14,626 nucleotides of DNA from Rhodobacter sp. (GTDB lineage Bacteria > Pseudomonadota > Alphaproteobacteria > Rhodobacterales > Rhodobacteraceae): NCBI GenBank assembly GCA_013824045.1, contig PNND01000449.1, positions 1-14,626 on the forward strand. The letters are read 5' to 3'. Below are positions 5,519 to 12,517 of the stretch, piece after piece; the first letter of the stretch is position 1, and every line of letters starts with the position of its first letter. The position numbers and the translations under genes were made by a program. The notes below the pieces were generated by a model, which did no database searches, was not told the DNA's origin, and saw only the letters and a list, made by a program, of their open reading frames with translations.

Positions 5519-7055
5519 GCTGCTGCGAGGGGCGAGGATTGTGGCGGTGCTGGCCGCTCTGCCCGCCATGGCGGGGGCGGAGGAGCCGCTTTCAGCGATC
5601 GACTGGCTGTCGCAATCGGTGACGACGCCCACCCCTGCCCCGGTAACGCCTGATCCGGATGCGCCGGCAGTGTCGACCGGCGTGGTGCAGGATGCGGTGG
5701 CGGTGACCGTGATCGGTGCGCCAACGGCAGATGCGCTGGGGCTGCTGACACCCAAGGTGACGGGCCTGCCTGCCGCCCTGTGGGGGCCGGGCCGCAGTGC
5801 CGAGATCGTGGCGATGATCGGGGCCGAACGGGTGGACAGCCTGCCTGCCCTGCGCGGCCTGTTGCTGACGCTTCTGCTGGCCGAGGCGGTGCCGCCTGCG
5901 GATGCAGGGCCGGGGGCGGCGCTGCTTACCGCACGCATCGACAAGCTTTTGGACATGGGGGCGCTTGATCAGGCGCGCGCGCTGCTGGATGCGGCGGGCA
6001 GCCGTGACCCGGACCTGTTCCGCCGCAGTTTCGACGTGGCGCTGTTGACGGGCGAAGAGGATCGCGGTTGCCGGATCATGGTGGAAAGCCCGGGCCTTGC
6101 CCCCACCTTTCCGGCCCGCATTTTCTGTCTGGCACGGTCGGGGGATTGGAATGCGGCGGCGCTGACGCTGCGCACGGGGCAGGTGCTGGGCTATATCACC
6201 GAGGCCGAAGAGGCGCTGCTGTCGCGGTTTCTGGACCCCGATCTGTATGAGGGCGAGCCACCCCTGCCCGCGCCCTCTCCTGTCACGCCGCTGTCGTGGC
6301 GGATGTTCGAGGCGATTGGCGAACCGCTGTCGACGGCCACGCTGCCCATCGCTTTTGCCCATGCCGAATTGCGCCCGCAGGCGGGATGGAAAAGCCAGGT
6401 CGAGGCGGCGGAGCGGTTGGCGCGGGCGGGGGCGATTTCGCCCAATGTGCTCTTGGGTCTCTATACCGAGCGCAAGGCGGCGGCCTCGGGCGGGGTGTGG
6501 GACCGGGTGAAGGCCTTTCAGCGGTTTGATGCGGCGATGCAGGCTGGGGATCGCCCTGCCATCGCGAAGATCCTGCCGGAAATCTGGGCCTTGATGACGG
6601 CGGTGGAGTTGGAGGTGGCCTTTGCCGATTTGTATGGCAAGCGGCTGGCTGCCATGCCGTTCGAGGGCGAGGCCGGGCGCATTGCGCTGGTGATGGGGCT
6701 GCTGGCCCCGGATTTCGAAAGCATCGCACCCAGCCTGAAGCCTATCAGCCCGCAGGAGCAGTTCCTGATGGGTCTGGCGCGCGGGGATGTGACGGGGATC
6801 ACGGCCCCCGACAGCCTTTCGCGGGCCATCGCCCCCGCCTTTATCGCGCCCGATCCCGGCGAAGACCTGACCCGGCTGATGGAGGAAAACCGCACGGGCG
6901 AGGCGATCCTGACCGCAATTGAAAAGATCGAACGTGGCGTGCAGGGCGATCTGGACGGGGTGACGGACGGGTTGTCGCTCTTGCGCAAGGTGGGAATGGA
7001 ACGGGCCGCGCGGCGGGCGGCGCTGGAATTGCTTCTGCTGGAACGGCGCGGCTGA
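5508..7055 (+). CDS. Exported 515-residue helical protein, function unknown
   Basis: The N-terminus is a signal peptide (basic MPIRLLRGAR, hydrophobic core, likely cut after AMAGA at about residue 24). A Pro/Thr/Val-rich linker follows at about 38-65, then a long alpha-helical region rich in Ala, Leu, Arg and Glu with repeated helix pairs (for example around LDQARALLDAAG, GDWNAAALTLRTG and AAERLARAGAI). This gives the feel of a TPR- or SEL1-like solenoid, although I cannot assign canonical repeats. Two cysteines (in DRGCRIM and IFCLAR) are about 20 residues apart and could form a disulfide in the periplasm. The ATG overlaps the end of the 44-residue peptide gene, and the stop is two bases before xerD, so the three appear to form one transcript. 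Function is unknown; a periplasmic scaffold or adaptor is only a guess. Confidence 0.8.
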   Translation: MPIRLLRGARIVAVLAALPAMAGAEEPLSAIDWLSQSVTTPTPAPVTPDPDAPAVSTGVVQDAVAVTVIGAPTADALGLLTPKVTGLPAALWGPGRSAEIVAMIGAERVDSLPALRGLLLTLLLAEAVPPADAGPGAALLTARIDKLLDMGALDQARALLDAAGSRDPDLFRRSFDVALLTGEEDRGCRIMVESPGLAPTFPARIFCLARSGDWNAAALTLRTGQVLGYITEAEEALLSRFLDPDLYEGEPPLPAPSPVTPLSWRMFEAIGEPLSTATLPIAFAHAELRPQAGWKSQVEAAERLARAGAISPNVLLGLYTERKAAASGGVWDRVKAFQRFDAAMQAGDRPAIAKILPEIWALMTAVELEVAFADLYGKRLAAMPFEGEAGRIALVMGLLAPDFESIAPSLKPISPQEQFLMGLARGDVTGITAPDSLSRAIAPAFIAPDPGEDLTRLMEENRTGEAILTAIEKIERGVQGDLDGVTDGLSLLRKVGMERAARRAALELLLLERRG

Positions 7056-7057
7056 CC

Positions 7058-8005
7058 ATGGCCCCGCGCGACGATGCCACCTGGATTTCGGCCTTTCTGG
7101 AGGCGCAGGCAGCGGAACTGGACGCAGCGCGCAACACGCAGCTGGCCTATGGGCGCGATCTGGCGGATTTCATGGGCTGGCTGGCGCGGCGGGGGCAAGC
7201 CTTTGGCAGTGCCATGCGCGAGGATGTGGAAGCCTATCTGATCGCCTGCGAGGCGGAAGGGCTATCCAAGGCCACGCGGGCGCGGCGGCTTTCGTCGATC
7301 CGGCAACTTTACCGCTTTGGTCATGGGGAAGGCTGGCGCGACGACAATCCCGCCATCCGCATCACAGGGCCGGGGGCCACGCGCCGCCTGCCTTCGTCAC
7401 TGACCCATGAGGAGGTGGATCGTCTGCTGGACGCCGCGCAGACCAAGGGCCGGGTCGAGAGCGAGCGATTGCGCAATCGGGCGCTGCTGGAACTGCTTTA
7501 TGCGACGGGCATGCGCGTGTCGGAACTGGTGGAACTGCCTGTGGCTGCCGTGCGGGGCGATCCGCGGATGGTTCTGGTGCGCGGCAAGGGTGGCAAGGAG
7601 CGGATGGTGCCCCTCTCCGGCCCGGCGCGGGCGGCGCTGACCGACTGGCTGGCGCAACGCGACAGTGCCGAGGAAAAGGCCCGCAAGCAGGGCCATGCCG
7701 CGAACAAGCATCTTTTCCCCGGCCCGGGCGCGGAGGGGCATCTGACGCGGCAGCATTTCTATCTGCTGATCAAGGATATCGCCGTTCTGGCGGGCGTCGA
7801 TCCGGCCAAGGTGACGCCGCACACGCTGCGCCATGCCTTTGCCACCCATCTGCTGGCGGGTGGCGCAGATTTGCGGGTGATCCAGACGCTTTTGGGCCAT
7901 GCCGATGTGGCCACGACCGAAATTTACACCCATGTTCTGGACGAACATCTGAAATCACTGGTGCTTGAGCATCACCCGCTGGCGAAACCGCAGCCCAAGG
8001 GTTGA
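7058..8005 (+). CDS. xerD: Tyrosine recombinase XerD
   Basis: XerD acts with XerC and FtsK at the dif site to resolve chromosome dimers. The 315-residue protein has the N-terminal SAM-like core-binding domain (about 9-95) and a complete C-terminal catalytic domain: Arg153 (ATGMRVSEL), Lys177 (RGKGGKER), the HTLRH box with His255 and Arg258, His281 (LGHADVATT) and nucleophile Tyr290 (EIYTHV). Size fits XerC/XerD proteins, not a phage integrase. I choose XerD over XerC from overall resemblance; the paralogues are close, so the letter is less certain than the family. There is no att-like duplication or mobile-element cargo nearby, which supports a housekeeping role. It starts two bases after the upstream gene's stop, with only a weak ribosome site, as expected for translation coupled to that gene. 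Confidence 0.92.
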   Translation: MAPRDDATWISAFLEAQAAELDAARNTQLAYGRDLADFMGWLARRGQAFGSAMREDVEAYLIACEAEGLSKATRARRLSSIRQLYRFGHGEGWRDDNPAIRITGPGATRRLPSSLTHEEVDRLLDAAQTKGRVESERLRNRALLELLYATGMRVSELVELPVAAVRGDPRMVLVRGKGGKERMVPLSGPARAALTDWLAQRDSAEEKARKQGHAANKHLFPGPGAEGHLTRQHFYLLIKDIAVLAGVDPAKVTPHTLRHAFATHLLAGGADLRVIQTLLGHADVATTEIYTHVLDEHLKSLVLEHHPLAKPQPKG

Positions 8006-8030
8006 GCCTGCCGCACCCTCACCGCATAGT
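8002..8030 (+). promoter_or_regulatory. Candidate promoter for the CBS-domain membrane protein gene
   Basis: TTGAGC (8002-8007) and CATAGT (8025-8030) are 17 bases apart, each matching four of six consensus bases, and would start transcription near 8037, about 36 bases before the ATG at 8073. The -35 overlaps the end of xerD. Read-through from xerD is also possible because no terminator is visible between the genes. Confidence 0.3.
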
Positions 8031-8050
8031 GGCGCTGCCGCCCGTTGAGG

Positions 8051-8072
8051 CGGTGTTTACACCGGAATTCCG
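8051..8072. promoter_or_regulatory. Two adjacent palindromes in the leader of the CBS-domain gene
   Basis: CGGTGTTTACACCG (8051-8064, 6-bp arms around TT) is followed, with a two-base overlap, by the perfect 10-bp palindrome CGGAATTCCG (8063-8072), which abuts the ATG at 8073. They could be an operator just downstream of the proposed promoter, or fold in the mRNA and mask the ribosome site. Both are short and may be chance. Confidence 0.3.
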
Positions 8073-9371
8073 ATGACTCTCGATGCTGCTTTCTGGATCA
8101 CCGCCGCTTCCATCCTTGGGCTGCTTTGCCTTTCGGCTTTCTTTTCCGGGTCTGAAACGGCGCTGACGGCGTCATCCCGTGGCAAGCTGAAGGCGCAGGC
8201 GGACAAGGGATCGACAGGCGCGGTCAGCGCGATGAAGGTGACCGAGGATAGCGAGCGGATGATCGGCGCGCTGCTTCTGGGCAACAACATCGTCAACATC
8301 CTGTCGGCATCCTTGGCGACGGCCTTGCTGACACGTTTGTTCGGGGATTCGGGCGTTGCTCTGGCCACGCTGGTGATGACGGTGCTGGTCCTGATCTTTG
8401 GCGAGGTGCTGCCCAAGACCTTTGCCATCACCTATCCGGAGGCCGTGGCGACGCGTGTGGCCCCGATCATCCGGGTTTTGATCATGGTCTTTTCACCCGT
8501 TGTTTCGGTGGTGCGGGCTGTGGTGCGGGGGTTGCTGTATATGATGGGCGTGCGCGGCAATGATGCCGGGCGGATGACCGCCATGCGCGAGGAAATCGCC
8601 GGCACCATTGCCTTGGGCCATTCCGAAGGCGCCGTGGAAAAGGATGCCCGCGACCGTTTGCTGGGGGCGCTCGATCTGACGCATCGCACGGTGGATGAGA
8701 TCATGCGCCACCGCCGCCAGATCGAGATGATCGATGCCGATGACCCGCCGGAAAAGATCCTGTCGCAGGCGCTGGCCTCGCCCCACACCCGCCTGCCCAT
8801 CTTTCGCGATAGCGACGAGAACATTCTGGGCGTGATCCATGCCAAGGATCTGCTGCGCGAGGTGGACCGGCTGATGCGCGGGACCGAGACGGGCGGGATG
8901 GAGCAGCTTGCGGGGCTCGATATCGGAAAGGTGGCGATGAAGCCCTACTTCATCCCCGAAACCACCACGCTGGACGAGCAGATGCGCGAATTCCTGACAC
9001 GGCGGACTCATTTCGCGCTGGTGGTGGATGAATATGGCGCGTTGCAGGGGTTGATCACGCTGGAGGACATCCTTGAGGAAATCGTCGGCGAGATCACCGA
9101 TGAATTCGACGTGGTGGCCAAGGATGGCGGGCTGAGCCGGAACGAGGCGGGGGATTACATCATCGACGGGTCGATGACGATCCGCGACTTGAACCGGGCG
9201 AATGACTGGACCTTGCCGGATGAGGAGGCGAACACCATCGCCGGTCTGGTGATCCATGAATCGCAGACGATCCCCTCTGAGGGGCAGGCTTTCAGCTTTC
9301 ACGGATTCCGCTTTGAAGTGCTGCAAAAGCGTGAGAACCGCATCACGCGGCTTCGGGTGCGGCCGCTTTAG
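8073..9371 (+). CDS. CNNM/CorC-type transporter with DUF21, CBS pair and CorC_HlyC domains
   Basis: A 432-residue integral membrane protein of the HlyC/CorC (UPF0053, TlyC-like, CNNM-related) family, linked to Mg2+/Co2+ handling. Domains in order: DUF21 membrane domain (about 7-185, with FFSGSETAL, GNNIVNIL and GEVLPKTFAITYPE); a CBS pair (about 205-262 and 285-345, including VVDEYGALQGLITLEDILEEIVGEI); and a C-terminal CorC_HlyC domain (about 355-430, with GDYIIDGSMTIRDLN and ending RITRLRVRPL). The order and length are complete and typical. CNNM-family proteins are thought to export Mg2+ (Na+-coupled) with the CBS pair sensing Mg-ATP; the old name hemolysin is historical. The ATG is preceded by a weak ribosome site within palindromic DNA. 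Its stop lies 11 bases from the convergent small gene. Confidence 0.93.
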   Translation: MTLDAAFWITAASILGLLCLSAFFSGSETALTASSRGKLKAQADKGSTGAVSAMKVTEDSERMIGALLLGNNIVNILSASLATALLTRLFGDSGVALATLVMTVLVLIFGEVLPKTFAITYPEAVATRVAPIIRVLIMVFSPVVSVVRAVVRGLLYMMGVRGNDAGRMTAMREEIAGTIALGHSEGAVEKDARDRLLGALDLTHRTVDEIMRHRRQIEMIDADDPPEKILSQALASPHTRLPIFRDSDENILGVIHAKDLLREVDRLMRGTETGGMEQLAGLDIGKVAMKPYFIPETTTLDEQMREFLTRRTHFALVVDEYGALQGLITLEDILEEIVGEITDEFDVVAKDGGLSRNEAGDYIIDGSMTIRDLNRANDWTLPDEEANTIAGLVIHESQTIPSEGQAFSFHGFRFEVLQKRENRITRLRVRPL

Positions 9372-9382
9372 GCGGCACCTGT

Positions 9383-9625
9383 TCAGCTCTGCGCAGCGGG
9401 CGGCGGCCTGCGCGTGACATTGCCGTTGCGATCAACGGACACGCCGTAATCTTCGGGGTTGGGCACCGGCGGCAGGCCCTGCGTGCGCACGGTCAGCAGA
9501 TGGTAGTGCAGATCGAACAGCGCCTGATCGAAATAGGCAGGGGACAACTCGCCCGCCAAAGCGCTGTTGGCAGCGTCTGGCAAAAGCGGGACGGGCTCAT
9601 CCTGATCTGGGGCGCGCTCGGTCAT
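9383..9625 (-). CDS. Small protein of unknown function (80 residues)
   Basis: A short gene from an ATG at 9625. A second ATG sits directly before it at 9628 (ATGATG). The ribosome site GGAG is seven bases from the second ATG and four from the first, favouring 9625. The protein has an acidic, Pro-rich N-terminus (MTERAPDQDEPVPLLPD), a probable amphipathic helix at about 28-48 (SPAYFDQALFDLHYHLLTV), and a basic, Pro-rich end (NGNVTRRPPPAAQS). There is no signal peptide or membrane segment, so it is probably cytosolic. I do not recognise the family. The frame is open much further upstream into the HerA-like gene's 3' end, but that extension is antisense-like low-complexity sequence in another frame of herA and is not credible. 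It lies downstream of the HerA-like gene on the same strand, separated by a hairpin-forming gap. Confidence 0.65.
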   Translation of the reverse strand: MTERAPDQDEPVPLLPDAANSALAGELSPAYFDQALFDLHYHLLTVRTQGLPPVPNPEDYGVSVDRNGNVTRRPPPAAQS

Positions 9626-9685
9626 CATGCATCTCCGGGTGTGCCCCAAAGATGCCGCCAATCTGCCGCCATTTCCAGCGGGCAT

Positions 9686-9714
9686 AGGGATGACACCCAT
9701 CCCTGTGGATGGGT
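9686..9714 (-). promoter_or_regulatory. Two mutually exclusive hairpins between the HerA-like gene and the small gene
   Basis: Three related segments alternate in polarity: AGGGATG (9686-9692), CATCCCT within 9698-9704, and GGATGGGT (9707-9714). ACCCATCC (9695-9702) pairs with GGATGGGT over 8 bp with loop CTGT, while AGGGATG pairs with CATCCCT over 7 bp with loop ACACC. The stems share 9698-9702, so only one can form. Read on the minus strand they lie 11 bases after the HerA-like stop. No T-run follows, so a classic intrinsic terminator is unlikely. An attenuator-like switch or mRNA-processing signal is possible. Confidence 0.4.
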
Positions 9715-9725
9715 TGGCCCTACTC

Positions 9726-11303
9726 CTATCGGCTCTTGAACAGCGATCCGAGGATGCCGCGTACCAGCGCTTGCCCGCTGCGGCTGCCCAACTGGCGGGC
9801 AAAGCTTTTGGCAAAGGCCTCGCCCACGGAATCGCTGCGGCTGGAGCTGCTGCGGGGTTTGGCTTCGGCCTTGGCATTGCCGTCATAACGGCGGGCGCGG
9901 CTATAACCATCCGCATCGCCATCGGGCCGGTCGGCACCCTTGTCCCAGGGAGAGGCACGGTCTTGCGATTGCGCCGCTGCCCCCGCCTCGCGCGCGGCAT
10001 CATCAGCGCGGGCGCGCAGCTTTTCATAGGCGCTTTCCCGGTCAACGACCTTGTCGTATTTCCCGGCGACCGGAGAGGCCACCATAAGCTGTGCCCGTAC
10101 CGCCGGGTCGATGGGGCCAAGCTGGCTGGAGGGCGGGCGGATCAGGGTGCGTTCCACAATGCCGGGAATGCCTTTGTTTTCGAGAAAGGACGTGACCGCC
10201 TCACCGGTGCCGACATCGCGGATGGCTTCTTGCGTGTCAAAACGCGGGTTGGGGCGGTAGGTTTCCGCCGCCATCTTCAGATCCTTCTGATCCTTGGCGG
10301 TGAAAGCGCGCAGCGCATGCTGCACGCGGTTGCCCAACTGGCCCAGAATGTTTTCCGGCACATCAGCGGGGTTCTGGGTGATGAAGTAAACCCCCACCCC
10401 CTTGGACCGGATCAGGCGCGCCACCTGTTCCACTTTGGACACCAGTGCCTTGGGCGCATCGGCAAACAGCAGGTGCGCCTCGTCAAAGAAGAAAACCAGC
10501 TTGGGCTTGTCGGGATCACCCACCTCGGGGAGGGATTCGAAAAGCTCCGACAAGAGCCAGAGCAGGAAAGTGGCATAGAGGCGGGGGCTGTTCATCAGCT
10601 TGTCGGCGGCCAGAATGTTGATGCGCCCTGCCCCATTGGCATCGAGCAGCATCAGATCGGCCAGATCGAGGGCGGGTTCGCCAAAGAGCTTTGCGCCTCC
10701 CTCGTTCTCCAGAACCAGCAACCGGCGCTGGATCGCGCCGATGGAAGCGGTGGCGACAAGGCCATAACGGGTGGAGATGGTATCCGAGTTTTCGCCGATA
10801 AAGACGAGCAGCGCCTGCAGATCCTTCATATCAAGAAGCGGCAGGCCTTCCTCATCGGCCAGACGGAAAGCGACGTTCAGCACGCCTTCCTGTGCTTCGG
10901 TCAATTCCAGCAGGCGCGAAAGGAGCAGCGGCCCCATCTCGGCCACAGTGGCGCGCACGGGGTGGCCCTGTTCGCCGAACATATCCCAGAACACCACCGG
11001 GAAGGACCGATACTGCAGGTCCAGCCCGATCTTGGCCGAGCGTTCGGTAAAGGGCGTGTGCAGCTTGTGCGTGGCAGTGCCGGGCGCCGCCAGCCCCGAA
11101 AGATCGCCCTTCACATCGGCCATGAAGACAGGCACCCCGGCGGCAGAGAAGCCTTCGGCCAGAATCTGCAGCGTGACGGTCTTGCCGGTGCCGGTGGCCC
11201 CGGCGATCAGGCCGTGCCGGTTGCCGTATTTCAAGAGCAGGGTCTGTGGCAGGCCATACCCCTCACCGCCGCCACCCACGAAAATGCTTGCCTGATCCGT
11301 CAT
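9726..11303 (-). CDS. HerA-like ATPase (DUF853 / YjgR family)
   Basis: A 525-residue P-loop ATPase of the HerA/FtsK superfamily. Walker A is GATGTGKT at 35-42, Walker B is [10 protein letters not shown] at 267-276 (acidic pair D274/E275), and the sensor-like ITQNP is at 308-312. Conserved DUF853-type segments include the N-terminal [23 protein letters not shown] region, [10 protein letters not shown] and [16 protein letters not shown]. The last roughly 95 residues are low-complexity (Arg, Ala, Ser, Asp) with a short hydrophobic/basic end ([16 protein letters not shown]). Bacterial members are poorly characterised; unlike archaeal HerA there is no NurA nuclease gene beside it, so a role in DNA end resection should not be assumed. 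The open frame continues to 11537, but the true start is the ATG at 11303: AGGGG lies seven bases upstream, and the extra 78 residues are compositionally odd and unlike the family N-terminus. Confidence 0.9.
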   Translation of the reverse strand: MTDQASIFVGGGGEGYGLPQTLLLKYGNRHGLIAGATGTGKTVTLQILAEGFSAAGVPVFMADVKGDLSGLAAPGTATHKLHTPFTERSAKIGLDLQYRSFPVVFWDMFGEQGHPVRATVAEMGPLLLSRLLELTEAQEGVLNVAFRLADEEGLPLLDMKDLQALLVFIGENSDTISTRYGLVATASIGAIQRRLLVLENEGGAKLFGEPALDLADLMLLDANGAGRINILAADKLMNSPRLYATFLLWLLSELFESLPEVGDPDKPKLVFFFDEAHLLFADAPKALVSKVEQVARLIRSKGVGVYFITQNPADVPENILGQLGNRVQHALRAFTAKDQKDLKMAAETYRPNPRFDTQEAIRDVGTGEAVTSFLENKGIPGIVERTLIRPPSSQLGPIDPAVRAQLMVASPVAGKYDKVVDRESAYEKLRARADDAAREAGAAAQSQDRASPWDKGADRPDGDADGYSRARRYDGNAKAEAKPRSSSSRSDSVGEAFAKSFARQLGSRSGQALVRGILGSLFKSR

Positions 11304-11570
11304 TCCTTGCCCCTGCGCTGCCATTCGAACGGGGCGCAGCTCATCATCCCTGCACCGGTCCGGGCGCAAAGATACAGGCTTTGCCCCAACGCGCCAGTGT
11401 AGGATTGTGCCCAACCGCAGGAGGGAGCACGCGCCGCTGCGGCCATGCAACGGATCGTCTGATGGATCGTTCGGCAGTGTGTGCGGGGGCGGCTGCGGCG
11501 GGCCGGTGTTTTTGACCAAAAGGACAGGTTTATTCAATCTTTTCAGCCCTGCACTGGGCCAGATTCCCGG
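11304..11570. other. Intergenic stretch with no supported gene
   Basis: This is the upstream part of the 489-bp gap between the HerA-like gene and the IalB-family gene. It should contain the promoter of the HerA-like gene on the minus strand, but I find no convincing -35/-10 pair. A TTGACC at 11512-11517 on the plus strand has no good partner -10. Frames crossing it are biased shadows without ribosome sites. Confidence 0.5.
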
Positions 11571-11599
11571 TTGACGGACCAGAGATTAGCGCATAGCGT
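11571..11599 (+). promoter_or_regulatory. Candidate sigma-70 promoter of a small RNA
   Basis: TTGACG (11571-11576) and TAGCGT (11594-11599) are separated by 17 bases; the -35 matches five of six consensus bases and the -10 three. Transcription would begin near 11606. A 6-bp inverted repeat, ACGGAC (11574-11579) and GTCCGT (11598-11603), overlaps both hexamers and could be an operator. Confidence 0.4.
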
Positions 11600-11605
11600 C
11601 CGTTT

Positions 11606-11680
11606 CCATGAAGTCGGCCAGTCCGACAGGGAGCAATAATACGACGCGAAAAGGGCCGGTTGACCGGCCCTTTTTCTTTT
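11606..11680 (+). ncRNA. Candidate small RNA of about 75 nt
   Basis: An isolated strong terminator with a plausible promoter about 75 bases before it, and no plus-strand gene upstream to need terminating, predict a short independent transcript. Its 5' half can form a small hairpin (GTCGG-CCAGT-CCGAC, about 11613-11627), followed by an unpaired purine-rich segment, AGGGAGCAATAATACGACGC, and then the terminator stem. This is the usual plan of a trans-acting sRNA with a single-stranded target-binding region and a T-tailed terminator. A 43-codon frame starts at ATG 11608 and runs through the terminator to 11739. That argues against coding, although a leaderless short peptide cannot be excluded. 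I cannot assign it to a known RNA family. Confidence 0.5.
11649..11680 (+). terminator. Strong intrinsic terminator
   Basis: AAAAGGGCCGG (11649-11659) and CCGGCCCTTTT (11664-11674) form a perfect 11-bp stem with loop TTGA, followed by TCTTTT, so the plus strand ends in a long T-rich tail. On the minus strand only four T residues follow the stem, so termination there would be weaker. It ends the candidate small RNA and insulates the IalB-family gene. Confidence 0.9.
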
Positions 11681-11792
11681 GGAATCGCGCCATGCGGGCC
11701 GGACGGCCACCGCCCGCGCATCACCAATTTGGCACCTGACACTGCCTGCGCCGCATGGTAAGCGGCTGCGAAACCAATCAAGGACGCAGCTT

Positions 11793-12464
11793 ATGTCACT
11801 CCTTTCCTTTTATCGTCCGCTGGCTGTTGCTCTGGCTGTCGGGCTTGTCTCTGCTTCCGGATTTGCGGCGCTTGCACAGGAGGCAACGGAAGCCCCGGCG
11901 GAAACCGCCGCGCCTGAAAGCAGTGTTGCCGGTGATGACCTGTCTATGGGCCAGGCCCCGGCCGATGGCCCCGGGTCGACCTATGTGAAAGAGACCTTCG
12001 AGGCATGGGAACTGCGCTGCGTGCGCGTGGCCGAAGGGGCCGAACCCTGCCAGCTGTACCAGCTTCTGAAGGATGCCGAGGGCAATTCGGTGGCCGAGAT
12101 CGGGATGTTCTCGCTGCCCGAAGGGGGCGAGGCTGCCGCCGGGGCCACGATCATCGTGCCGCTGGAAACCCTGCTGCCCGCCGGTCTGCGGCTGGCCGTG
12201 GATGCGACCGAGCCGAAGATCTATCCCTTCACCTTCTGCTCGCAGATGGGCTGCGTGGCGCGCGTTGGCTTTACGGCGGCTGAAGTCGCGGGCTTCAAGG
12301 CCGGTGCAAAGGCCACGATGACGATCGTTCCCGCCGTCGCCCCCGACAAGACGGTGGCGCTGGACATGTCGCTGAAGGGCTTCACCGCTGGCTATGACGC
12401 CGTGAACGCCGCCCGCGTGGCCGCCGAAGCGGCAGCACCGGCCGAAGGCGCCGCGCAGGACTGA
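11793..12464 (+). CDS. IalB-family (invasion-associated locus B) periplasmic protein
   Basis: A 223-residue exported protein. The signal peptide covers about 1-28 (MSLLSFYRPL, hydrophobic core, cut after ALA before QE). An Ala/Glu/Pro-rich linker runs to about residue 62, and the IalB-like domain spans about 64-200. That domain has the expected opening (FEAWELRCVRV), CQLYQLL, a mid-domain PLETLLPAGLRL and the FTFCSQMGC segment. Four cysteines, C76, C86, C149 and C154, probably make two disulfides. The tail is Ala-rich. In Bartonella, IalB is linked to erythrocyte invasion, but homologues are common in free-living alphaproteobacteria, where the role is unknown; the name does not imply virulence here. 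The ribosome site AAGGA is eight bases before the ATG. The gene is monocistronic, flanked by strong terminators on both sides. Confidence 0.88.
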   Translation: MSLLSFYRPLAVALAVGLVSASGFAALAQEATEAPAETAAPESSVAGDDLSMGQAPADGPGSTYVKETFEAWELRCVRVAEGAEPCQLYQLLKDAEGNSVAEIGMFSLPEGGEAAAGATIIVPLETLLPAGLRLAVDATEPKIYPFTFCSQMGCVARVGFTAAEVAGFKAGAKATMTIVPAVAPDKTVALDMSLKGFTAGYDAVNAARVAAEAAAPAEGAAQD

Positions 12465-12487
12465 GCGCGGTCCAGATCGAAAACCGG

Positions 12488-12515
12488 GGGCCGTGCCGCA
12501 GGGCGCGGCCCTTTT
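12488..12515 (+). terminator. Intrinsic terminator of the IalB-family gene
   Basis: GGGCCGTGCC (12488-12497) pairs with GGCGCGGCCC (12502-12511) in a 10-bp stem with one G-T wobble and loop GCAG, followed by TTTTCGTT. It lies 23 bases after the IalB-family stop. The convergent KAS gene stops at 12518, just beyond it, so the same stem may also serve the minus strand, where the tail is less T-rich. Confidence 0.85.
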
Positions 12516-12517
12516 CG

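Noticed and set aside
7058-8005. Tyrosine recombinase as an integrase marking a mobile element
   Set aside because: Size and motifs fit XerC/XerD, it is embedded in a tight gene run, and no tRNA, att repeats or cargo genes flank it.
9627-11402. A 591-codon open frame on the plus strand opposite the HerA-like gene
   Set aside because: It mirrors the HerA-like gene on the other strand; G/C-rich third positions remove stop codons in antisense. It has no domain and no ribosome site, while the minus frame has complete Walker motifs.
11304-11537. N-terminal extension of the HerA-like protein by 78 residues
   Set aside because: The extension is Pro/Arg-rich and unlike the family start; the ATG at 11303 has a ribosome site and begins the conserved region.
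11793-12464. IalB-family protein as a virulence factor
   Set aside because: The family is widespread in free-living alphaproteobacteria and nothing else here suggests host invasion.
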